A DNA stretch of 64,000 bases from Brachypterus glaber (lineage: Eukaryota > Arthropoda > Insecta > Coleoptera > Kateretidae). A program made the position numbers and the translations under genes. The DNA is taken from assembly GCA_958510825.1 (NCBI GenBank), contig OY294051.1:31623667-31687666 (forward strand), read 5' to 3'. The notes beneath the pieces were generated by a model, which made no database searches, had not been told where the DNA came from, and worked only from the letters and a program-made list of their open reading frames with translations. This document shows, piece by piece, positions 1-12,400 of the stretch (the first letter of the stretch is position 1; each line of letters opens with the position of its first letter).

Positions 1-111
1 ATATAATGCGCGGAGTTTATGAATTACTCTGATTGTTTATGATACTATACTACTATAGTAACTATAACAGCTTAATAATTCAATCAGACCTTTATTAATT
101 TTAATACTTAC

Positions 112-3100
112 ATTGTCCTTCTATTAGTTACACGTTTACTTAGTAATGATTTTTTAGAACCTCTTGTATTAGGAGATTTTACCATCATTGGTGTGGATCT
201 AAAAAATAATATTCCTATTTGAGATAGAAAAATAAAAATAAAGATATTATTCCTAAGAATAACAATTTTTAAACAAAAACGTATTATTTCCAGTTTTTCT
301 GGAACTTTAAAATTTTTAACACTGTATGTGTTTTAAATAGTTGTATTTCAACGATATCACATATAACCATTTAAATTCCTTTCCTAACAATATATCACAA
401 GCTTTTGTTTTTAAAATGGTGTCTTGGGCGCCTATTTTTAAAACCAAATACAATTAATGTATTGTATTATACCGTCACGTGACGTTAGCCACGACTATTA
501 TAGTATAATTTGTAGTTTAGCATATTTAAGTATGTATATAATTGTATTTATAAAATTTAATGTATTTGGATAAATAGCTGTAATAGCTAAATAAAGAACT
601 ATAATAATAATACCCATATAGTTTTTAGTCAATATCATCTGCAGAAACTACAATTTCGAACGAAAAAAAAGTCCGTCCTATTTTTGAGAGATCTACCGTA
701 AACCAAACTTGAAATTTTTCTCTAGACTTCAAATTAAAGGTAACGTTGCTAAAAGATAAGCTTTTAAAATAATGTAAGATTTATTTAAATAATTTTAAAG
801 TCATGTATAATAGAAAATAAATTAAAAATGTTCTCACTTGGTGCCATACTCCCCTACCAACAGGTGCGCTGCTACTTGACTGAGCCATTAATGAGCGGAC
901 TATCTTGTTTTTCTGCGATCCAATTATTAAAGTTGATACTCGTGTAGGATTATTTGCGCGTTTGCTTTCAGAAAGTCTGCTATTCCCATTCTTTTGATAA
1001 ATGTTGTTTTGTTTTCCGTTGTCTATAACGCGAAAATCTTGGTACCACCCTCCTCTATCAGCTGGCGCGCTGGTACCTGCTTGAGCCATTGAGCCGACTT
1101 GGTTGTTTTGCTGCGATCTGTTATATGGAGTCGATGATCGTGCAGGATTATTTGCGCTTCTGTTTTTAAACAAACTTCTATTCATTTTATTACAATTGTT
1201 GGTTCGTATTAAGTTATCTACAACGCGGAAATCTTCAACGACCTTGAATCTTCTCAGATATCTTTTTAAATTTGCATTTATTTGCAAATTTTTATTGAAT
1301 TTGTAGTATTTCCGAAAACCCCAGAACTTTTCAATTCCATATAGTTGTCCTTTTTGATAATCCTTTACAGTCTCCACCTGGAAGTCTTCGTACAATTGGG
1401 GCCTAAAATTCACTTCAAGTCCATAAGAATAAAACCGGAATAAGCATTCCAAACCGTATCTGTAACCTATTTCGGCATCTTCAAGAGCAAGGGTTTTAAA
1501 TTCACTATACATAGTACGATAAAAGTGTTCTCTTAAGAAGTATGACCAAAATCTGAATAGTGTGTTCATTTGGTCCGATATTCCCATTCCAAAACGTCTG
1601 CGATGTTTTAAGCACTTTTTCCTGAATTTGTGGTAAGCCTCTGGTGTGAAGTTGTTATCCTCAAGGAGAAAATGCGAAGGATGCTGTAAGGACGCAGGAG
1701 CTTGAGGTACACTAACACCACTGGTACTTAGGTGAGTCTTACTGGGACTGCTTCCAAAGCTACTTTCAGTGGACGTTGTCCTTATACAATTTTCTTTGTT
1801 GTCCATTATCCATCCGGCATGCTGTTCTACCGGTGAACTGGAGGATTGTCTATTTTTGCGTATTCTGGGTGTGGTAGGGTAGGGTAACTCATTTTTTACA
1901 ACGGCATATAGGTTCTTGTTCCTTCCATTTCTGCTCAAACCACTGTCTCGTTGTTGCTCTTGTTGTTTGTTGTCAATAACTGAAAAAACTTCAGCATTTT
2001 GTTTCTTATGTGCAGGTGGTACAATCCTTTGAAAAGTTTCTTGACTTATAACATTGAGAGTTTTATAACTTCCACGATGGACATCTAAATCGGCCAACAG
2101 ATCCTTTTCATAGCAGTAGAGACCATCGTTGATAGACTGCTCCAGATCTCGAGTAATTTTGATTCTGGAGGTCCAGTTTCCGTTCATGTTTTAGCGATTT
2201 TGTGGCCGGGGCAGTTTGAGTTACAATAAAGAGTGACATATCTGTCATTTAACTTATCTGACTCTTCTTCGACCCAATCAGTAGAAAAATTATTCTGTCA
2301 TACAGTTAGCATATCTTGGTCTTATTTCCTCATAGAAATAAAACTAGAGAAAACTTTTAAAGTTAAAAACTTTTATTTTTACACTCTATTATTCAGTACT
2401 CGTAAGAAATCGGGTATTTGCAGGAGGCATAAGGAATCTAACTTTTGATATAAACCATGCAGCTGGAGTATGGGAGGATTGGTGTAGTGGACTACCGCGT
2501 CTGACATGACAAGTCTACTACAACTAGCGTGAGTTCGATTCTCACTGGCGCCGATTTGCCTTTTTCAGTTAATTAATAATTGAAATTTGGCGTGTGTGTG
2601 TGTGAAGCGGACACACACAAGTCCTGGACTTACGGGATGCTTAATTAAGTAGAATAGTACGAGGTTAAAACAAACAAACAAACAAACAAACAAACAAACT
2701 ATGGCTGTATGAGCAAAAACTACACTTGGAGCCAATGACTTTTTTTGAAATATCATATTTAATAAATATATAATATATCCGCATATTATAAAATTTTTTT
2801 CAGTGTATGTTTAATTTTTATTACGGATATCGAGAGTTTATTTTTCTTAGCAATTTTGCAAAACATATTTTATAATTTTCATTTGTTTTTAAGAAATTTA
2901 AATTCAAAGTTGGCAAATCGCATTTTTCCTAGGGTTCCAGTTTACCCTCACCAAATTTTATCCAAATCAAATGATATTAATACTTGATGTTAAAGTTTAA
3001 AAAATTGACCAAAAATGGGACTGGATGTTTTTTCTTCAGGAGTCAAGCTATTTTAAAGACCTAAATTTCTTTCTTTCAAAGGACAATTTACTGCTGTATA

Positions 3101-3386
3101 TGTCAAAATACCCCCCACAACGCGACCTAAGTGCCATAATTTCCTCAAAAATAAGTTTTTCATTATATTTTTTATTTGGGATGCTCTAGATCCCTTCAGG
3201 CATGCGTAATCCACCCCACAAGTAAATAATTTGATCAAAAAAATATACTTTTATGTTATGTTTAATATATTCAAGACTTTTTATTATTATACTTAATTAT
3301 ACTTACGTTATCATAGATGACTGTTCTTCCGTCAATCCCAAACCCTCAAGGACCGACAAATTCTCTATGATCCTAAAAATAAAAAA

Positions 3387-3437
<51 letters not shown>

Positions 3438-6400
3438 AAGATTTTTAACTTTTATTATAAGATTACCTTTCGTTATCATTTTCTGGGGAACGCCTTAAAG
3501 TAGGATTTCTTTTTGGTCTGACTGCAACCTTAGGCAATGCAAGACTTACATCTTCTAATGACCTAAAAAATAAAAATTTATTAAATTAAATTATTTAGTT
3601 GAAAATAGTATTAAAATATTTTTTAGTCACAATTAAATAATACGAAGTCGTATTTTTTATATACAGTAGATGAATAAGACTTATACCAAACCAATTGGAA
3701 TAAAGTACCAAGCACAAAACTTAAGTATAAACTAGGGGCAGAATCTATATGAGTAAAAAAAATGGATCAAGACAGCTTTGATTAATGGTTTAAAAATGAC
3801 TTTTAGTGATATTTTTATGATCCATTGTGCTTTTCATAATTTTTGTCATTTAGAAATATATTGACTGTCATTTTACGTTTTAAAAATAATTACAAGAAAT
3901 TTTTTTTAGAAAGTGAAAGTCTGTTTAAATTATAATTGCCTGAGCTGACCAGCTCAGGCAATGTAAAATACCTAAAATATTTTTTTTTAATATAATTATG
4001 AACCAGTATAAAATTTATTTTAACCTGCCTAAAAAAATTCTGCTACATTGTTTGCTATAAAAATATTATTGAGCACTGCGTTATAGTGCCTTATTAAAAA
4101 AAAATGTGAATTAATTTATCTAATTTTTATTTTTTTTTCAGATTTGGTACTTATTAAATATAGGTAGGAGCTTATGTATTAAAATGACATATCCAATCTA
4201 TTGTAAAATAGCTTAATGGACGAATAAAGTTTTTATTTTATTTTATTTTTTATAATACTTTAGTTTTCGTTATTCAAAAATTATTTGGATTTTTTTAAAT
4301 GCCAAAATAATGTTTTGATTGTGAGTGAATTTTAACAAAACCTTACATTAAATATCTCACTACCGAGATATTTACCTTAAGTAGGGAATTAAATTTATTC
4401 TGTCAACTTTAAAACAAGAAAAAAATGGGAATTAACTTTTTGATGGATTTTGCGCTGAGTTTATTTATGCCTATTATATACATAAGCCTATAATAGTGTG
4501 CCTATTATAGGCATAATCTTATAATAGTGTTCTTTATAGACATAATCCCATAATAGTGTGCCTATTATAGGCATAAGCCTATAACAGGCTTACCCAAACT
4601 TGACTAACACATTTTATTTGAAGGATTGCCGACCAAGAACGCAATAAGTTAACTTACCTATTTGCACAACTTTCTTGAGCTGACTCATCTTTGGAGTAAC
4701 TATTCTAAAAAAATAAATATTTTTGTTACTACCTAACTAAATCAATTATTGCTAAAACACACTCAAAAACCGATATTTAATAATGTGCTGTTTAAAAAAA
4801 AGAAGAATTTCAGTAAATACTTGTTTAGTGTTCAGTAATTGTTCCTGCACACTAAACAAGTGTTTACTCAAATTCCTAATTTGAGTAAATACTTTTTTAG
4901 TGTTCAGTAACTGTTACTGCACACTAAACAAGAATTTACTCAAATTCCTAATTTGAGTAAATACTTTTTTAGTGTTCAGTAACTGTTACTGCACACTAAA
5001 CAAGTGTTTACTCAAACTCCTAATTTGAGTAAATACTTTTTTTAGTGTTCAGTAACTGTTACTGCACACTAAACAAGTGTTTACTCAAATTCCTATTTTT
5101 TTCAACAAATCATTTTTTATGGAATCACTCTATAAAATTAAAAATAGTAGTCTTGTGTCTAGATGTCCCCCTGCGGTAAGTGTCGGACACTTAGTGTCCT
5201 TTGCGCGGTAAATTGTTTTTTCTGTCTTTAGTTACGGTTTAGTTTTGTATTGATTTCATATATCACTAAGTATGCTTGATATAGTACTTTCCGTTACTGT
5301 CGACTTTTTAATTAAGTAATGTCAACTTACCTAGTTGGTAGTGAGAAATAATATTTTATGCACCTATTATGCGAACTAAGTATTTAGTGTCCAAGAATGA
5401 AGTTTTTTTTGCTGAGACGCAGTCGAGGCAAAAAAATCAGTCGACCCCAATTATTTCGGACTTCTCTGAGAGGTCATTACATTCTTCAAATTTTATCGAA
5501 TTTGCCCCCCGATATTTTATACCGACGCGACGGCACTGCTGTTTTAATCTTATTGTAAAATCTATCAAAAAAATACATATCTTCATTTCAGCTTAACAAA
5601 CAGGTGTTGCATAAAACATGTAAGGTAAATGTGACTCTCTTAGTTTTGTCGGGCCTCCTGCCCGGGAAAATCAAAATACCTACCGCTGAATTATTTTTCT
5701 CAGTTTTTCGTATAGTACTTGACTTATCACTCTCCTCCATTTGCACAGCCATTGTTCTAGTCTTTTTCCTTAAAGGTAAAAAATTTTCGTCCCTTAATTG
5801 ACTATAAACTTCACTTAAACTTTCGCTAAAATACCGAAAAGAAGAATTAGTATATTGTATAATTAGAGTGCCTTAATATGACGTTTTCTGTCAAGAAAAC
5901 GTCACATTAAGGCTCGCTCGCTCTATATAAGTGTAGAAATTACTGTAAATATTAAATATGTAGAGTAAATTTTAATATGCGTGTGTAAGTACACTTAATC
6001 TGTAAACTCTAGCCTACTAGTGGCGGCGCAACCGATCTAGTGTCCTAACTTTTGTGTCCATACAGAGTCGAAGTTTTTAACTTTCACTTAAAACGAGAAT
6101 TATGCCTCCTCCCATTTGGGACAAAGCTTCTCTGGGAATGCTACGAAGCCCTCAAATAACTGGCTGAAACAAACAAGGTTTCCTTAATCTGGGTGCCAGG
6201 GCATGAGGGTGTTGAAGGCAATGAGGCCGCAGACTTTCTCGCGAGAGCAGGAGCATGCACTCAATTTACTGGCCCTGAACCTTTCTGTGGCTTTAACAAA
6301 TGCCATCAGATACAGGCTATTAAAGAATGGGAAACCAAAATCAAAACTCAACATTGGAAAGACCAAACCTTAAGACAGGCCAAAATATTCATAAATTATG

Positions 6401-9400
6401 AACCGGAACAAAAAGAAAACTACTCAATCTCAGCAAGCCGGAACTAAATACCTATACAGCGCTTTTAACTGGCCACTGGCCTAAGATATCATCTTAAAAA
6501 GATGGGCAAGTCTGAAATCGACACCTGCCGTCTATGCTCAGAAGTACCAGAAACTGCCGAACACATTATCTGCTTCTACAAAGCCATGGTTCGCAAAACA
6601 TCTCGAACAGGTATACCCAAGACCTGCAGATATATCCCAAGTAGCCCACCAAAAATTCTTGGGCTTCTTTGAAAGCATAAAGTCTGATGTGGACTAAATT
6701 ACGAAGGGGATTCACAATAGATCTCATTGATCGCAGTGATTTGAAAGGAACTACGTTGCCTTACAACCCCACTTGTATTGTATTGTATGCTCCTCCCATT
6801 GCACATTTCACGTGTCATAAGATTACTCTACTTCGCTTATTCAAAAACTTTTTTAATTTTTTTGGGATAATTTTATAGCTTAAAGTATAAACATACATTA
6901 TGACTCCTAATAATTTTTGATTAATATAAAATTGCCAATTGACCATGACAACCAAAAAGGACCTTTTGGCATTAGTATATTATACAAAAATATAAATAAA
7001 TATATTTATTTACTTTATATCTTCTTCTGTCAGTGAGTAAGTTGAACCGTCCAATTTTCTACATATCCTTTTAGGCCTCTTCTTTAAAGGTTCAAAACTG
7101 CTGTCATTTTCATTTATTTTTCTGTTACTTTGATTTGGACTTTGAATGTTACTTTCATTTATACTTTCTCTATCGCATTGATTTGGACTTTGACTGTTAC
7201 TTTGACTTGGACTTTCATTTGTACTTTGATTTAGACTGTTACTAAAATAGAATAAATATACAAAATATAAACTTTATTCTATTTACCTTGCATAGACCTA
7301 AAGACACTACCGTGCAAAAACATTTCTGATATAAAATGGAAGAAAGCCTTTTAAAGGTCGTTTATGCTTGACAATAAATAGAGACCCGAAAAATTGATTA
7401 AAACGTTTTTATTAGTGCAAAGATGTTCAAAAACTAACATATACAAAATTATATATATTTAGCTCAGTTCTAAACTGTCGGATCTCAAAACTAACAATTC
7501 AGCAAGCGGCTAACGGCTCCCCACCCCTGGGGTAGTATAATACTACTATCGCTCTCAACGCTCTGACGACTTAAAGCTTTATTAAATTGACCTAGAATAG
7601 GGTCCCTCAATTAGCTTGACAGTTTTTACTCCCACCTGTAGAAGTAAAAACTGTGAAACTGATTAAGGGACCCTAGTTTCGTGTTACAACAGTAAAACTA
7701 AGGTACCAAACATTTATTTTTAATTTTCGTCATTTCGAGATTCAAGATCGGGTCCCAAACACCAAAAAACATTCCAGATGAAGAAATTTCGGGATTGGAA
7801 ATTATATACTGACAGTATACTAACTAATACAGTGTTTTCTTGGGGTTTATTATTATTATTATTATTATTAGTTAGGTTTTTATACAACAGAATCATAGAG
7901 AGCCCCAAATAAGCTTTAAGCTTGTGGTAGGGACTCTCCATTAATTTTGAGCAAAAAATATCCTGGAATAATGATGATCTTCAATACATATCCACAAACC
8001 CAGCAAGCCGGCGCGCCGCGGCGTTTTCTTTATACATATATTGTATATTACATTATATCTTTAAAATATAATCATTTTTCTTATTTTCGGCGCCTTTTTA
8101 TGAAAAAAACAATTTACATGCTTATGCATGAGCGATACTTGGTTATTTTTTAACCAAGAACCTTTTATGCAAATTAAAATGTATTTTTTACATAAAAATA
8201 TGTATTTGTGATCAAACAAATGCATTACGCGAAAACACTAATTTTATGTACAGTTGGATCCGAAAAAAAAATAAGATTGAAAATTTAGTTGCGTAAATTC
8301 AATAATTACAATACAAACAAAGCCGTTGTCATGTTGACAATATTTGTCAAAATTACTTATAATAATTATAAAGTAATTAGAAATTCGTTAAGAAATGTAA
8401 GAAATCTCAAACTATTAGTATATTGGAAGCAGGATGTGGCTAGTGATCTCTATAGAGACCTTTAATTGTGGCAAGGTTATTTAGTGTTTCGGAGAGTTAT
8501 GTTAAGATCATAGAAAAAAGAATAATGGTTAAGATTGAAGAAAAAATAGATGGGGGAGGAAAGAGCGTGCAGACTCGGAAAGAAAGAAGATATTAAATGA
8601 AATACAGGATGAAAATTTACTTAATTATTTGAGAGAATACTATTTACAAGAAGCGGTGCATACTATAAACAATGCAAATTTTCCTAGGTTAAAAACTATC
8701 GTCCGTCGCCGCATCGATAGTTCCAAGATTAAAAAAGCGAAAAAAAAAACATACGGAAAAACTTTTTTTTAAACGAAATTCATAATTTTCATAAATTATA
8801 TGTTTGGTTAGTAGAGTTCAAATTTTTATTTTTTCATAAGATTTACTAAATATTGTGTTTTAATTTTTGATTTGATTAAATATTCTAAATGTTTTTTCAG
8901 TTTATTATTTATTATTATTATTATTTTAATATTCGACATTATTCGCATGTATTTTCTGTAATAAACTTTGAAAAAACTGACAATTAATTGTCAAATTAAC
9001 CTAACCTATTTCTTAAAATCTTACTTACACTATAAAATAATTAGTAAAATTGACATTTTAGCATATTTAAATCTTGCGTTTTTTTGTGGGTCCAACTGTA
9101 AAAATATTATTTATCATGTGATTTAACAGATTACATACATTTCTTTATTAAATTTATGTATGTATCTAATAATATATGTTTTTAATTCTGTGGATTGGCC
9201 CTTTGAGAAACAAGCCATAGAATTAATATATGTAAAATTACATGAAACATGTGAAATTCCATAATATTGCTTAGTGCGCCTAGGGTCACTTTATCTTAGT
9301 GTTACTTTGTTCTTTCGTTCTCTTTCGTTAGTTTTCGGTTGTTGGACGAAAACCAGTGCAAAAACAGACCAAGCACAGATGAAGTGACCCTAAGAGCACC

Positions 9401-12400
9401 CATGTATTATTAAATCTATCTATAGTATTTGCAAACTAAAGTGACGTCTGCGTCACTTATGTCCTCAGTATCTCTGGCGGCAGGCAAAGCCATACATCTC
9501 AAGGACACGTTAAAGTGCCTCAATGTGACGTCACATCAAGGCACTCTAGGACACGCCATTTCAAATTGCGAATGCTATATCTACATACCCATACCTGAAA
9601 TTCCTGGGAGTAATATTTTTTCGCCTATCGCTTACTTTTGCGTCCCTTAAATTAATCAAAGGCGTCACACCAGAGTCATTTAGATTAGATGAGTCCTTTG
9701 TAGAGTTTTGTGAGGAGTCTTTTGTAGAGTCCTGTGAATAGTCTTTTGTAGAGTTCTTTGAAGAATCCTTTGCAGGTTCTTTACTTAGGTTTGGTTGATT
9801 CGTTGTTGTTTCGTTCTCTAGCCTACTCATTTTTTGTGATAAATACGATACTGATATATCGTTCAACAGTGATTGGTCAATAAAACTTTGTGTCACGGCA
9901 ACGTTGGATATTTCCAGGTCAGAATTGTTGAAACTGGCTCGAGTTAGGTTTACTCGTAGCTGGAAACAAAATGAACAAGCTGAAACGGATAGATTTTCTA
10001 GACAGAAGGCAAAATCTTTAAATCGCAAAATCTTGAAAAATAATAGTCCCAAGACAAAAATGATGTTTTTTAACTGAATAATTATGTTTAAAATGCTTTG
10101 ACATGGATACTTGAAACTTTGACCAAAAGTTTTTTGCCACATTGAAAATCTTTAATCCATTTAAGCGTTCTTGAAATATATTATTAATTTAAGTGTAAAT
10201 TAAAATAAACAGTATCCCAATACCGCTTTTTTTGGTAATTTTAATATTCTGTGATCTTACCAATATAAACTTTAAAAACAAAATGGTTTTATTGAAAAAG
10301 TATCGCTTATACATATAAAACCTTGCCACTAAATGAATGTGGCAAAATACCGAGAAAAAAAAACTATCTAAGACGGAAAAAAATAAAGAAAAAATATTAA
10401 GAACTTACATCTTTTACTGGTATACTGTTCCTGCTCAAACTTTCTCTTTCGCTTTCTTCTTCTATATCAGATAATCTCCGGCTAAAAAATAAATATTTTT
10501 TATTTTTTTTTATTGATTAGGGTACGTTCAAGTATTACGTAAGGCACTTATCTACTTATATATACGGGATCCCATATGTCTAGATTCCAAAGATATTATT
10601 TTTGTTACCCTTTGAATAAGAGTTAATGGCTGACAATTGTTAATCTTATTTTGAATGCAAAAATTCTACGCTGAACTCTTTTGAGGGTTTCCTTAGCTTT
10701 TTGAGACCACTTTGGATACCATAATAAATGACAATACTCTTACTTGTATCTACCCACCCAAAGATTTGTAAAAAGCTTTTATAGTATCAACACATGAATC
10801 CAAACAATTACGCGTTAGAACCATTTTTTTTTTGGCAATTTTTAACCTCCTTCCTCAAATGTAACGCACTTTTCCTATACCAACAACACTAACGTAACGC
10901 TATATGTAGGTTTGTTACGTAATACTTGAAAAAACCCTTAACCTTTTCAGACCCAGGCGTAAATATTTAAAATTCGAAGTAGCAAGTTTGGCCAAAAAAA
11001 TAAGTAATTATAATATAGTTTTATTACGTAGCTATTTTAAAACTTTGTTAAACTCAAATCGTTTTCAAAACAATATTTAAAAAAATCTTTTGCTTTAGAA
11101 ATTTCGCCACGTTTGGCGAAATTTGGTATAAAATCACAAATTCCTCATTTCGCCACCGAAGGCGAAATGGGTCTGAAGCGGTTAATAATATAATATAGCA
11201 AGCTTACCCTCGATATTTCTCACTTTCAGGCTCACTTTCATCTTCATCTAAAACAATAATTTTCCTTATAGTTTAATTTTGCAAAAAATGATAAGACAAT
11301 GCAAAAAGTTTTTCAGAAAAACGAAATCATGAATTCATAGGAATCACCATACCGGGTGACTTATTTATGTCCACCCCTAAAATTAAGATTAATTTTTATT
11401 CGATACAAACGAAACTTTGGTGATTTACATTTGCTATAAAATGGAGGATTTTTTTGTTTTGCTTGCGGTTTTGCCGGAAGTGGCATAAATATGTATCTTT
11501 TTTTTTAATGTAACTTTTTGCATTTTTGAATTCAGCCGAAAATTCTATGTAAAAAAAATTATTGTGTTTTTTGTTCACTTTAAGGGGAATTGTTGTCGTT
11601 TTTTGTTCGTTTCTATTGAATAAAAAGGAGATATAAATAATTTACCTTCTTTTTACATACGTAAGCCTAAAAAAATATAAAAATAATATTACAATAAAAT
11701 ACTGACGACGATTTAGAGCTAAAAGAAAAACGGGGTTTTGTCCAAAACTACAATTTGAAAAGATAAAAACAAAAAGTAAAAAAATCTCCTTAAAGTAAAA
11801 CAAAAACAATCAACTTTTTATGCATATAATTTTCGGCTGAATTTAAAAATGTAAAAAATTACAGGGTGTTCCATTTAAAAAAACATATTTATGTCATTTC
11901 CGGGGAAACCCAAAGTGAAAGAAAAAAAAATAAATCCGCCGCTTTATATCCAATGTAAAATATAAATCACCCAAGTTTTTATTGAATGAAAATTAATCTC
12001 AATTTTAGTGGTGGACACTCGGGTGGACATAAATAAAACTCAATACGTGGTTTGTGAATTTCTACAAATTTCAGAAAATAGGGAACCACCACGCAACATT
12101 TTAGTATTTAATTTTTAGTCCTCGAAACTTGAAATTGCAGCTTCAAATAAATTTTTCTCGAAAACGGTTAATCCTACAGTATTACAACAAGTGTACCTTT
12201 TTTATGTATTAGCACGCCCCTGGTCAATATAAGTAAATGAAAATAACATATGAATATGGGCTTTTATTAAGGTTAGTTCACAGGCAAAACCTCGTCGCTC
12301 TATCTCAAAGGGTACCAGTGTTATTAACGACGGGTTTATTTATTGAAAAAAAGTGTACAAGGATTGTGAGAATCAAAGGATTGTGGAAGATTGTCAAAAA

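Noticed and set aside
2233..2448. 71-codon plus-strand frame upstream of the LARP1-like gene
   Set aside because: Random-looking composition, no homology, no splice logic.
9636..9640. Alternative donor AAA|GTAAGC for exon 8 of the coiled-coil gene
   Set aside because: It leaves phase 0, but the next exon opens only in phase 2; the CAG|GTATGG donor at 9593-9594 fits.
11646..11666. Exon-like 21-nt segment with AG and GTAAAT borders on the minus strand
   Set aside because: In the phase required between exons 5 and 6 of the coiled-coil gene it introduces a stop, and it lies inside the foldback element; joining 13020 directly to 11247 keeps the frame.
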